The translations under genes were made by a program, and so were the position numbers. A stretch of 64,000 nucleotides of DNA, from assembly GCA_965226945.1 (NCBI GenBank), contig OZ245717.1:496001-560000 (forward strand). The letters are read 5' to 3'. Positions 36,374 to 45,516 of this stretch are shown here, one piece after another; position 1 is the stretch's first letter; each line of letters starts with the position of its first letter. The notes beneath the pieces are model-generated. The model had not been told where the DNA came from and did no database searches. It worked only from the letters and a program-made list of their open reading frames with translations. The stretch is from SYLG01 sp965226945 (GTDB lineage Bacteria > Planctomycetota > Planctomycetia > Gemmatales > Gemmataceae).

Positions 36374-37309
36374 ATGATCCAAATCCCACGATCCAAATCA
36401 TCGTCGAGAGCGAAGGGGCGGTCGGGCCTGACCCTTGTGGAAGTGCTCGCAACGATTTTCATCCTCGCCATTGGCATGGTGTCGGTCCTTGTGCTCTTTC
36501 CCGTTGGCGCGCTGAAGGTCAGGCAAGCGCTCATCAACGAGCGAATCGCCCTGGCCGCGTCGTCAGGCGAATCGGCATTTAAGATCCTTTTTGGAACCAA
36601 TAAAGACGCGCTCGACTGGAGCGGCTCCTTAACGCCGGCGTATACCTCGTTGGCCGATGGAACGAGCGTGGCCGTCGTCGATCCACTTGCCTCGGGGAAT
36701 ACCTTCGCGGGAAGCATCCTGACCCAATCTTTTTCTTATCAGGGGGGTGTGGTCCCCAAGTACCGGCGCATGTTTACCTTGCTTGATGACATCGAATGGG
36801 CGGCCAACGGCAGCCCCGAAGCGGCGGTCGTAGCCCGCGGCAGCGGGTTTTCCTTTTCTCTGTTCGTGCGCAAAACGACCTTGAACGCCAAGGACACCTT
36901 TGAATTGACGACGCTAGTTTATCATGGCCGCAATTTGAATCTGCCCAACAATGTCAGTGAAGTCGATTTAACGCTCGCTGGCGCCGGTGCCGATTTCAAT
37001 GTGGTCAATTCTTCAGCGATTGAAGTCACCGTAAGGCCGACGCTCGTCGCCGAGGATTCCCGCACGCTGGACAAGGGCGGCTGGATCATGGACACAACTC
37101 AGGTGGACGGCAACGCCAGTAAGCAACAGCTTGAGTTTTACCAGGTACAAAATGTGATCGATTTGGGCGCTGGTCGTATCCGGCTCGAACTGGACAGACC
37201 CATCATCAACCGATTTTCCTCAAACGCCGTCGTCTATTCCATACAGAGCGCCAAATGGGTCGATCGTCTGGCGGGAGTCTTTTACAAGGGGGAGATTAAC
37301 CTCCCCTAG
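36374..37309 (+). CDS. Prepilin-like protein (PilV/GspI-like)
   Basis: 311 residues. The leader ends KGRSG and the mature part begins LTLVEVLATIFILAIGMVSVLVLFPVGAL; this helix, with the IGM and FPVG pattern, is typical of planctomycete PilV/GspI-like prepilins. The soluble domain is beta-rich (YQGGVVPKYRRMFTLLDDIE). It starts two bases after the previous gene and is followed by a 64-base gap before the PilW-like gene. Likely a minor pseudopilin of the fibre tip. Confidence 0.85.
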   Translation: MIQIPRSKSSSRAKGRSGLTLVEVLATIFILAIGMVSVLVLFPVGALKVRQALINERIALAASSGESAFKILFGTNKDALDWSGSLTPAYTSLADGTSVAVVDPLASGNTFAGSILTQSFSYQGGVVPKYRRMFTLLDDIEWAANGSPEAAVVARGSGFSFSLFVRKTTLNAKDTFELTTLVYHGRNLNLPNNVSEVDLTLAGAGADFNVVNSSAIEVTVRPTLVAEDSRTLDKGGWIMDTTQVDGNASKQQLEFYQVQNVIDLGAGRIRLELDRPIINRFSSNAVVYSIQSAKWVDRLAGVFYKGEINLP

Positions 37310-37373
37310 AATCCGACCGGAAGAGCATATCTCCTTGGAATGAAGGGAGATCGCTCTCCCAGGGAGCATCCAA

Positions 37374-38573
37374 ATGAGCACCTTGCATTTCACTCGCTCC
37401 AGACCCACGCGAACCGCGTTCACCATCGTCGAACTTCTGGTGGCCCTGGCTCTGGTGATCTTCATCATGAGTCTCGTGAGTACGGTTTTCGTACTGGCAA
37501 CCAAGTCGTTTCGCGACATGAAGGCCGCCGGCGATTTGACGGAGCAACTGCGCGCAACCGGACAATTGATCCGCAAAATGCTCAAGACGACACATCTCAG
37601 TAAAAACACCAACGATTTCCAACTGAGCGATAACGATCTTTGGAAGCCGACGGACCCGCTGAAAGCGGACCAGCGTTCCGAATACCGCTGGCGGACCGGG
37701 TATTTTCGATTCGAACAAACCGATTCCGCCGATGCGACCGAAGGAAGCGATTTATCGGACGCGACCTTTTCCGTGTATCGATCGGCCCAGGCCGCCGATC
37801 ACCGGCTTTCCATGTCGTGCATCATGCCCAATACCAGTTTGCCGCAGGATCTTTTTTCCGCATCTCGGCCAAGCAATTTCAACACACTGTTTAGCACGAC
37901 ATCGCAAGACAAGTACTACGAAAACAGCGCGAAAAATAATTTAAATCGCCGACAAATGGAAATGGCATTGTTTTTGGCGGCGCCCGATACCGCTTCGCTG
38001 GATTCGACCAAGACCGGACTTCTTTCCAGTAGTGTCCCTTCCCGGGACCTTTTTGCATTACATCTCAAAACCTGGATCCTTAACGACCTTTCCGTCGACA
38101 CGACCACGGCGCCTTCTTCGACGGACATTTTGGAATTGGGCAAGGTTCTTAGCGGTCAGATTTATGCTGGTACCAACTGGACATTCAATGGCTTGGACAA
38201 GGTGTCCGACAGCCAAAATCGTGCGGCGACCAACTTTTTCACCACCGCCGATCCGACACGATACACCGCCACGGCCTACTCGACAAATCCGTCGGTTTTG
38301 AACACAAGCACGATTGTATTGCGCAATGTCGTGTCGTTTGAAGTGCGTCTTTTGCGCAAAAACACGGCGGAATTCAACGAACCCACGGGGGTTTATGTTT
38401 TCGACACCGATGTCGATCGCCAGAGGGGTGCGGCAAGCGATGGATTGGACAAGCCCACGCTGCCAACCACTGTTGGCAGCAACGTGAAAATCTCGGCCAT
38501 CAAAATCGTTCTGCGCGTGTATGACGCGGATAATGAAATCACGAGGCAGTTGACCATCATCGAGCCTCTCTAA
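37374..38573 (+). CDS. Prepilin-like protein (PilW/GspJ-like)
   Basis: 399 residues. Leader MSTLHFTRSRPTRTA and mature start FTIVELLVALALVIFIMSL; again Ala instead of Gly before the cut. A long amphipathic helix follows (KSFRDMKAAGDLTEQLRATGQLIRKMLKT), then a large Ser/Asn/Thr-rich soluble domain that ends with IKIVLRVYDADNEITRQLTIIEPL. Size and order fit GspJ/PilW minor pseudopilins. Followed after about 30 bases by the giant GspK-like gene. Confidence 0.83.
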   Translation: MSTLHFTRSRPTRTAFTIVELLVALALVIFIMSLVSTVFVLATKSFRDMKAAGDLTEQLRATGQLIRKMLKTTHLSKNTNDFQLSDNDLWKPTDPLKADQRSEYRWRTGYFRFEQTDSADATEGSDLSDATFSVYRSAQAADHRLSMSCIMPNTSLPQDLFSASRPSNFNTLFSTTSQDKYYENSAKNNLNRRQMEMALFLAAPDTASLDSTKTGLLSSSVPSRDLFALHLKTWILNDLSVDTTTAPSSTDILELGKVLSGQIYAGTNWTFNGLDKVSDSQNRAATNFFTTADPTRYTATAYSTNPSVLNTSTIVLRNVVSFEVRLLRKNTAEFNEPTGVYVFDTDVDRQRGAASDGLDKPTLPTTVGSNVKISAIKIVLRVYDADNEITRQLTIIEPL

Positions 38574-38607
38574 TTCACCAGGGTCGCCGCCAGGAAAGAG
38601 GTGGGCC

Positions 38608-41600
38608 ATGTCGATCTCGCGAATCGGAAAAAAAGTCGGAAAGCGGCAGGGAATGATCCTGCTGGTCGTGCTTGCCATGCTGACCCTTTTGGCCATCATC
38701 GGCATCACGTTCGTCATGTACGCCTCATCGCTTGAGCAGTGCAGCGAAGCGGCGATCGACGAACAAAAAATCGATGCCCGGCCTCGGTTTGACCCCGAAA
38801 CGGCCCTGTCGGTTTTCCTGGGACAGTTTGTTTACGATGCGGAGGACGACGCCGCCGGATTTTACTCGGTGCTTCGCGGCCATAGTTTGGCACGCGATCT
38901 CTATGGGTACACCCCGGCGGGAGCAGGGAACGCGGTCACCTTTCCACTCGATCGCCCCTTCGGTGGTGCGGGATACGCCGACCCCAATTCTCCCAATTTT
39001 CAGGGACAGTCCTCCTTGCTTAGCGGCCAGCCCAATGTCCCCTATACCGCTCCCGATACTCGCCACTGGTATCTGGCCAAATTAGCCTATAACGCCCAGG
39101 GTCAATTGATCGTCAATGAACCCTCTTTTTGGCGCAATAGCGTGAGCGCCAACCCGGCCACCAGCAAGAGCACTTTCCGGTATCGACCAAACCAAGAGAT
39201 GGCTTCGGGCTTCCCACCCTATCCCACCCAGGCACAGCAATACGACGTGCAAAACTGGCCGCTGGGCACTGCCAACGACTCGATCTGGATCGACATCAAC
39301 GCTCCGGTGCAGACGCTGCCCAACGGCAAGAAATTCAAGATGCTCGTCGCGCCGCTCATCGTCGACCTGGATGGCCGGCTCAATCTGGCCATGGCTGGCA
39401 ACAAGATGACGAGCCTCGGCGGCACCTGGTTCCACGGCAGTCACGAAGGCCATGGCCCCTGGGAAGCTAACATCGACCGCGTGACCAGCTTGCTGGCCGC
39501 GCAGGGCGATCCCGTGCTCACCAGCCTTGGTATCAGCTCGATCCAAAGCACGGTGCTGGCGACCAAGTATGGCGCCTATGGCTTCCCCTACGGAATGATC
39601 CAAACCGGCGGGGGTTCCGGCAGCGGCTCGAGCACCTATTCTCCCCGCGCGCACAACCAGGTCGATTTCAACGGCGGCGTCGATCCCAACCCGCAAGGTT
39701 TGACGGGCCCGGTTCCTTCGATGTTGCCCGGGTCGGTGGGCGGAGTGGCTCAACCTTCTCAGTCCTACCAGGCCTTCCCTTACTTTCATCCCGGAATGTA
39801 CGGCAACTGGGCCTACAACGAAACGACCAACAATGGGCAAAGCACCGGCACCTATATTCACCCCAACGCTTATAACCCGCTATTTCCCAACGGCAGCCAA
39901 TCTCTGACCGGATTCAACGTCGCTTTCGCGATTCGCGATATGGGTCCGCTTTTGCTGTGGCGCTCCGATAAAGATGCCTTTGCCAAGGACCAGGGCAATA
40001 CCTTTTTCCCTGTCAAGCAAGGCCTAAATCCGCTGTTGAACAATTATGGGGTCAGCGGAAGCCGCTCGAACTTCTTCGATCATGTCACCCTACTCAGCGC
40101 CGACTTCGACAAGCCGGGGATCGCACCCTATGTCAGCGGCAACATGGCCATGACCGGCCTTGAGTGGGCAAGCCCCACCACGGCTCCGTACCGGCCCCGC
40201 CGCACGACGAATAATTTCACCCAGCCACCCACGAGCGAGCAAAACACGCTAGGATTGGCAACGCGTACGCTGACGCGCTTCGCACGCATCAATTTGGGGG
40301 TGTTTGGCCCAGATTATCCCGTGATTGACCCAACCACTGGCCAATATGCCGCGGCAGAAGCAGCCATCGTAACCGCTGCCGATCAAGGTCGGACATTACT
40401 TGCGACGAAGGTTTTGGAAGGTTTGTGCGCGGCAACGGGCACCCCCGATATGCGGGCGTTCGTTAATCCGACGGATCCGCAATATAGAGCCTGGGTCTGG
40501 TTGGCGCAAGTGGCAGTGAACATCGTCGATTTCGTCGACCCAGATGATGTCATGACCACCCTGGATCTTTCCCCGTCCGGGATGCCGGGCACCGGACGAA
40601 AGGTTTATGGAACCGAACTGCCCAAGGTAGTTATCAATGAGATCTATGCGCAAATCGACAACGGCTCCGCTGGCGATTTTGGTAAGACGGGGATAAATCC
40701 TATCAGCAATGACTTCAATGTAAGCCTATTTTTGGAATTGCTCAATCCTCTCAACAGTTCGGATCCAGCAATTGCTTCCAATGTAAATCGACCGAATACC
40801 GCGTATCTTCAAGTGGTGAACGGCGCGACGATCCATACCGTTTATGAAATAGAAGTAACGAAGACCTTGCCGACAGCAATAAAAGATCCGTTTGCCACGG
40901 ATTCCATGGGACATCTCGATTACAGCGGAATCATTGGATTTACCACCAATACTCGATCTTATGTTGCGAATACATCGGTTGATGCTAATCCCTGGGCCGA
41001 CGCGACCGGGGTCAGCGGTACCGTGAAGATCGAACCTGCAGGTAGCAATTACACTGCCACCAATCCCAAGGATGGATCGCAGGGGTTTTTGTGGATCGGC
41101 CCTAAGGTGAGTACTTACCTACAGGAACCTCAGGCCCAAGCGGCCTTCACTCCGTTAGAACAAAATGATGCATCTTCTACTAATAGAGGTTTGACGTACA
41201 CCATACCCCAAGCGACTGGAGCGACCTTGGCCAGTACCGACGGGGCGACCGTCCTATTGCGTCGGCTGGTGAATCCGGGACTTCCTCCCGATGTGACAAC
41301 GAATCCCTATGTATTAGTTGACTATGTGACCGTGCAGGATCGGATGATTCATGACGCGCGCAAACGGCTGAAAACTTCCGATAATTCGTCTTACTCTGCG
41401 ACGATTACCACCCGAATGAGTTATGGGCGCCGCCAGCCATTCGCCGGCAAAGACATCGTTGATGCTGCCTCCTCCCCTCCGGATCTGGGAGCTTACAAGG
41501 CCTCGACTAAAACGAACGCCTCAGCGCCTATGCATACCTTTGGCTCACTGAACTTCAATACTCAGCCGACCGTCCTGACGAATGAAATCAACGCAGCGAC

Positions 41601-42849
41601 CGAAACGGCCGAAACGCCCGACTGGTTGTCGCACTTCGACCGGGTGCCTGCCAGCCCGCTTTCGCTGTTGATGGTGAGCACCTACCGCCCGCATGAACTG
41701 ACCCAGAAATTCCTGGATCAGATCCCAAGCTCCCTCAGCCCGGGAACAAACATCTGGGTTCCGCATCAACATGCCGCCGGCTGGATGGATGAAATGACCG
41801 GCCTGCAACGCTTTTTCGAACTGGTGCAAACCCATGGCGAATCCTCGTTGACTAACGCGGCCAGCCAGCAAGTTTCGCTCTTTCCCGCCGGTGGCCGCTA
41901 TCAAGGCCGGGTTAACCTCAATACCGTGCCGATCTATCAGGATGGTTCAGGGCAGTACCGCAGCCCCGTGCTCGAGGCCCTGTTCGACGCCAACAACTCC
42001 AATCGGTTTTCGCAGGACCAGATTCGGGCCCTGATCAATAGCCTGGGCATCCGCCGCGCCTCGAATGTCTACTTCCGCGAAGCCAACCCGATGTCACGGC
42101 AGTATTCGGTGCTCGAATCTCAGACGCCAGCGATGGTCAATTCCAACGACCCCTGGCAAAACTACGCCTATGGAGGCGGAACAACCTACAACCTGAACGG
42201 AAACTTGGTGTTCGATCCGTTCGCTCTGGATCCTACGGCTCAACCCAATGGCGCTCCTCTAAGGACCGCCACCCAGACCACCCATCCGCTGGTCCGGCTG
42301 GAGGCCCTCGAGAAGATCCACAATCAATCGACCGTGCGCAGCAATGTCTTCGCCATCTGGTTGACGGTCGGCTTTTTTGAAGTGCTCGACTCGTCCACAT
42401 CGCCAGTGAAGCTCGGAGGCGAAATTGGAGCCGCCGCGGGGCGCAATGTCCGGCACAAGATGTTCGCCATGGTCGATCGCACACGCATCAAGAGCTTTGA
42501 AACCGTCTCAACGGCGGCTGTAACCCCGAGTTTGAATGCCGCGACAGGCAATTTCAACTGGCAACCCATACCCTTGTCTGTGACGACGATCACCGATCCG
42601 CGGACCCAAAAAGTTTACAATTTGCAAACCCTGGCACAGCAGCAGCCTCTGGTTTTGACCTTCGATCCAGACAAAGAAACCGAGGAAACGGTCGAAGTCT
42701 GGTTCACGGGTGGATCACTCCAAGCGCAGTTCCGCGGCAGTCATGCAGCGGGCTGCAAAATCATCAGCCGGGGCAATCCAGGTCCCATGAAGAATTACGA
42801 CCATAAGGACGATGGCGATGTCGTCTTATACTGGACGGTTTTGGAGTGA
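38608..42849 (+). CDS. Very large GspK/PilX-like minor pilin protein (1,413 aa)
   Basis: The leader MSISRIGKKVGKRQG is followed by MILLVVLAMLTLLAIIGITFVMYA. This prepilin-type helix lacks the Glu at +5, as do true GspK proteins that cap pseudopilus tips. The protein is about four times the size of GspK or PilX. The remainder is Asn/Pro/Thr/Gly-rich with many aromatic residues, including a segment with NIVDFVDPDDVMTTLDL and several PNTAYLQV-type stretches. No transmembrane segment other than the first is visible. It ends in WFTGGSLQAQFRGSHAAG followed by YDHKDDGDVVLYWTVLE. Possibly an extended tip adhesin or secretion cap. Confidence 0.8.
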   Translation: MSISRIGKKVGKRQGMILLVVLAMLTLLAIIGITFVMYASSLEQCSEAAIDEQKIDARPRFDPETALSVFLGQFVYDAEDDAAGFYSVLRGHSLARDLYGYTPAGAGNAVTFPLDRPFGGAGYADPNSPNFQGQSSLLSGQPNVPYTAPDTRHWYLAKLAYNAQGQLIVNEPSFWRNSVSANPATSKSTFRYRPNQEMASGFPPYPTQAQQYDVQNWPLGTANDSIWIDINAPVQTLPNGKKFKMLVAPLIVDLDGRLNLAMAGNKMTSLGGTWFHGSHEGHGPWEANIDRVTSLLAAQGDPVLTSLGISSIQSTVLATKYGAYGFPYGMIQTGGGSGSGSSTYSPRAHNQVDFNGGVDPNPQGLTGPVPSMLPGSVGGVAQPSQSYQAFPYFHPGMYGNWAYNETTNNGQSTGTYIHPNAYNPLFPNGSQSLTGFNVAFAIRDMGPLLLWRSDKDAFAKDQGNTFFPVKQGLNPLLNNYGVSGSRSNFFDHVTLLSADFDKPGIAPYVSGNMAMTGLEWASPTTAPYRPRRTTNNFTQPPTSEQNTLGLATRTLTRFARINLGVFGPDYPVIDPTTGQYAAAEAAIVTAADQGRTLLATKVLEGLCAATGTPDMRAFVNPTDPQYRAWVWLAQVAVNIVDFVDPDDVMTTLDLSPSGMPGTGRKVYGTELPKVVINEIYAQIDNGSAGDFGKTGINPISNDFNVSLFLELLNPLNSSDPAIASNVNRPNTAYLQVVNGATIHTVYEIEVTKTLPTAIKDPFATDSMGHLDYSGIIGFTTNTRSYVANTSVDANPWADATGVSGTVKIEPAGSNYTATNPKDGSQGFLWIGPKVSTYLQEPQAQAAFTPLEQNDASSTNRGLTYTIPQATGATLASTDGATVLLRRLVNPGLPPDVTTNPYVLVDYVTVQDRMIHDARKRLKTSDNSSYSATITTRMSYGRRQPFAGKDIVDAASSPPDLGAYKASTKTNASAPMHTFGSLNFNTQPTVLTNEINAATETAETPDWLSHFDRVPASPLSLLMVSTYRPHELTQKFLDQIPSSLSPGTNIWVPHQHAAGWMDEMTGLQRFFELVQTHGESSLTNAASQQVSLFPAGGRYQGRVNLNTVPIYQDGSGQYRSPVLEALFDANNSNRFSQDQIRALINSLGIRRASNVYFREANPMSRQYSVLESQTPAMVNSNDPWQNYAYGGGTTYNLNGNLVFDPFALDPTAQPNGAPLRTATQTTHPLVRLEALEKIHNQSTVRSNVFAIWLTVGFFEVLDSSTSPVKLGGEIGAAAGRNVRHKMFAMVDRTRIKSFETVSTAAVTPSLNAATGNFNWQPIPLSVTTITDPRTQKVYNLQTLAQQQPLVLTFDPDKETEETVEVWFTGGSLQAQFRGSHAAGCKIISRGNPGPMKNYDHKDDGDVVLYWTVLE

Positions 42850-42932
42850 AAAGCAGGGGAATCTCTAGGTTTTTGTCCTCCCTTCCGTGTAGGATAAAAG
42901 TGATCGGTGGTTTTTTTCAAGGAGTGTCAGTC

Positions 42933-43859
42933 ATGAATCGTGTTCGGATGCCCCGCAAGGGCTTCACCCTCATTGAACTGCTGGTGGTGATTGCCATCAT
43001 CGGCGTTCTGATGGGCTTGTTGATGGGAGCGGTCCAGAAAGTTCGCGAAGCTGCCAACAATATCGCTTCCGCAAACAATATGAGAAATATTGGTACGGCT
43101 ATATTGAACTGCAGCACGCAGAACAAAGAAAGGATCCCGCCTGGATTTGGATCGTTTCGCGGCGGGCCGCAAATGACGGCCTATGTCAATCTTCTTCCTT
43201 ATTTGGATCAAGATGCCGCTTATAAAGGGATTTATGGGGCCGTCAATGCAGTGGGATCATCCGGAACTCCAACCCTTTATTTGAAAGCTTCGGCCGACTA
43301 TGTGGCGCTCTATGTGCCATCGATGCGGGTTTTTCAAGCTCCTGCGGACGTTGCTACAAGCTTGGCTGACCCGACTACCAGCTACAGTTTGAATTCTGTC
43401 ATGTTCCAAGGCGGAACTGTCAACGGCGACGTTGATGTCGTCCCGACCCCTTTTGGGACAACGTTCCGCTTTCCCACTGACATCACCATTGGTACGGGTA
43501 ATGCTATGGTTGCGGTCGAAAGATCGGCAACGGCCTTGCTTCCTGGCGCCACCCCAACTTTGATAAAGCACTATTGGGCAGGAGGAATTTCTCCTGGTGG
43601 CACCCTTCAAACGGCACGACTGACATTCACCCCCTACAACTCGGCGTCCACCATCTCTACCGTGGATCTGCGGCCCGCCAAAGATAAAGCGAATGACGTC
43701 AACCTTCAAGCGTTCATTTCCGGTGGCTTCAACAGCCTAATGGGCGACGGAAGTGTTCGAAACGTCAATCCCAACGTTCAAGCTCCGGTTATGGTTGCAG
43801 TTTGCGCTGTATCCGGTGGCGTAACAGGTGCCGAATCGCAGTATCAACTCTGGGATTAA
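42933..43859 (+). CDS. DUF1559-family prepilin
   Basis: 308 residues from ATG 42933, preceded by CAAGGAG; a GTG at 42846 would overlap the GspK-like gene. Leader MNRVRMPRKG and mature start FTLIELLVVIAIIGVLMGLLM, then VQKVREAANNIASANNMRNIG. This combination, followed by a beta-sandwich with a late MGDGSVRNV segment, is the DUF1559 (SBP_bac_10-like) family that is expanded by the tens or hundreds in planctomycetes. Function of the family is not established. It closes the cluster and is followed by an intrinsic terminator. Confidence 0.92.
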   Translation: MNRVRMPRKGFTLIELLVVIAIIGVLMGLLMGAVQKVREAANNIASANNMRNIGTAILNCSTQNKERIPPGFGSFRGGPQMTAYVNLLPYLDQDAAYKGIYGAVNAVGSSGTPTLYLKASADYVALYVPSMRVFQAPADVATSLADPTTSYSLNSVMFQGGTVNGDVDVVPTPFGTTFRFPTDITIGTGNAMVAVERSATALLPGATPTLIKHYWAGGISPGGTLQTARLTFTPYNSASTISTVDLRPAKDKANDVNLQAFISGGFNSLMGDGSVRNVNPNVQAPVMVAVCAVSGGVTGAESQYQLWD

Positions 43860-43893
43860 TCGTCATTTCATGCGGCATTCCCCACCGATCGCC

Positions 43894-43929
43894 AAGCTCT
43901 TCCCGGAAACGGGAAGAGCTTGTTTTTTT
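43894..43929 (+). terminator. Intrinsic terminator after the pilus cluster
   Basis: AAGCTCTTCCCG, a GAAA tetraloop and the complementary CGGGAAGAGCTT are followed by GTTTTTTT. It is 35 bases after the DUF1559 stop and is the clearest terminator of the window. Confidence 0.93.
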
Positions 43930-44030
43930 GCCCGCATCATGACTCGATGATTTCCAAACCCACAGCCAGGCTTCTTTGATCCGGCTCTCGATAACGGCTC
44001 GCGATTCACAGTCGCTTCGAACCACTCGTG

Positions 44031-44540
44031 CTACGGCGCCGTTGCCTTTCTTGGATCGTCCCCCTCAAGCACTTTCTTGGTCTGCCTAATCCGGAATTGG
44101 CGGATAGCCTCGCGAAACGCGGGATCTTTGGCGCCCAAGATCTGCGCCGCCAGCAAACCCGCATTGGTCGCACCGGCCTTGCCTATGGCCAGCGTCCCGA
44201 CCGGAATCCCCGCCGGCATTTGCACGATCGAATGCAGCGAATCGACCCCTCGCAGCGCATGCGACTCCACGGGAACGCCGAGCACGGGAAGCACGGTCTT
44301 GGCGGCCGCCATCCCGGGAAGGTGCGCCGCGCCCCCTGCCCCCGCGACGATCACCTCGATGCCTCGTCCTTCGGCGGTCGAGGCGTATTCGAAGAGCCAG
44401 TCGGGCGTGCGGTGCGCCGAGACGATCCGCGTTTCATGAGGCACGCCCAGTTCCTCGAGGATCTGACTGGCGTGAATCATCGTGTCCCAGTCGCTTTGGG
44501 AACCCATGATGATCCCCACAAGGGGCTTGGCGGTTTCCAT
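44031..44540 (-). CDS. purE: N5-carboxyaminoimidazole ribonucleotide mutase
   Basis: 169 residues from ATG 44540; the frame runs further upstream into the dehydrogenase gene. PurE converts N5-CAIR to CAIR in purine synthesis. Motifs: VGIIMGSQSDWDTM, RIVSAHRTPDWLFEYA (with the active-site His) and IVAGAGGAAHLPGMAAAKT. The length is that of bacterial class I PurE. Only about 13 bases separate it from the 2-hydroxyacid dehydrogenase gene, so the two form a transcript. No purK is visible in the window. Confidence 0.96.
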   Translation of the reverse strand: METAKPLVGIIMGSQSDWDTMIHASQILEELGVPHETRIVSAHRTPDWLFEYASTAEGRGIEVIVAGAGGAAHLPGMAAAKTVLPVLGVPVESHALRGVDSLHSIVQMPAGIPVGTLAIGKAGATNAGLLAAQILGAKDPAFREAIRQFRIRQTKKVLEGDDPRKATAP

Positions 44541-44553
44541 GGTGAATCGCTTC

Positions 44554-45501
44554 CTAGCCGACAAGATTGCGAGGTTTGCCTTCGACGAAGGCGCGGACAT
44601 TGGCAACCGTTTCGGCCATCAACCGGCGCCGCGCTTCGGCGGTCGTCCAGGCCATGTGCGGCGTGATCAGGCAGTTGGGCAACCCAAGTAATGGGTGATC
44701 AGCTGGTGGCGGCTCGGCGATCAGAACATCGAGCGCGGCGAACGCCGGCTTGCCCGCCCCCAGCATTGACTTCAGGGCCGCATCGTCGATCAGGCCGCCC
44801 CGCGCCGTGTTGATCAGCCAGGCTCCCGGCTTCATCTTGGCCAGGTTCTCTTTGTTGATGATGTGCTTGGTTTTGTCCGTCAACGGACAATGCAGAGAGA
44901 CAATGTCCGATTGAGCAAGTAGTTCGTCCAGACTCAAAGGTTCGATGCCTGGGGGCAATTTCCCGGAAGGTCCAGGAAGACCGATGACCTTGAGTCCAAA
45001 GGCCAGCGCGATCTGCGCAACCTGGGTGCCGATGCGCCCCGCGCCAATGAGCCCCAGCGTCTTGCCAAATAGCTCGACTTGCGGCGTCTTCCACAAGCAA
45101 AAGACCTTGGCTTGCCCCCATTCGCCGGCGCGAACCGCTCGGTCATGCTCGCCAACCCGGTTGGCCAGCTCAAGGATGAGCGACCAGGCGAACTGGGCCA
45201 CCGAATGCGCGCCGTATTCGGGCACATTGCTGACACTGACTCCCTTTGCTTTCGTTGCGGCCTTGTCGACGCAGTCGTGCCCGGTCGCCGTCAGGCAAAT
45301 CAACTTGAGCTTGCGGCACTGGGCAAGCACATCGCTCGTAATCTTCGCCTTGTTGATGATGGCGATGTCGGCATCGCGCAGGCGCTCGGCCACGGTCCCA
45401 GCGGCCGTCCACGGGTGCAACTGCACCTTTCCCATCTGGCCAAGATCACTCCAGGAAATGTCCGATCCCATCGTGTCGGCTTCAGTGACGACCATATTCA
45501 T
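44554..45501 (-). CDS. D-isomer-specific 2-hydroxyacid dehydrogenase
   Basis: 315 residues. NAD-binding motif GLIGAGRIGTQVAQIALAFG near residue 153; catalytic residues lie in NTARGGLIDDAAL (Arg), VLIAEPPPADHPLL (Glu) and NCLITPHMAW (His). The protein resembles glycerate/hydroxypyruvate reductases, interconverting a 2-keto acid and a D-2-hydroxy acid with NAD(P)H, but the substrate cannot be assigned. It precedes purE on the same strand. The start ATG is the first of the frame, after a GGAGTTCTTT stretch. Confidence 0.92.
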   Translation of the reverse strand: MNMVVTEADTMGSDISWSDLGQMGKVQLHPWTAAGTVAERLRDADIAIINKAKITSDVLAQCRKLKLICLTATGHDCVDKAATKAKGVSVSNVPEYGAHSVAQFAWSLILELANRVGEHDRAVRAGEWGQAKVFCLWKTPQVELFGKTLGLIGAGRIGTQVAQIALAFGLKVIGLPGPSGKLPPGIEPLSLDELLAQSDIVSLHCPLTDKTKHIINKENLAKMKPGAWLINTARGGLIDDAALKSMLGAGKPAFAALDVLIAEPPPADHPLLGLPNCLITPHMAWTTAEARRRLMAETVANVRAFVEGKPRNLVG

Positions 45502-45516
45502 CTTGCAAAGAACTCC

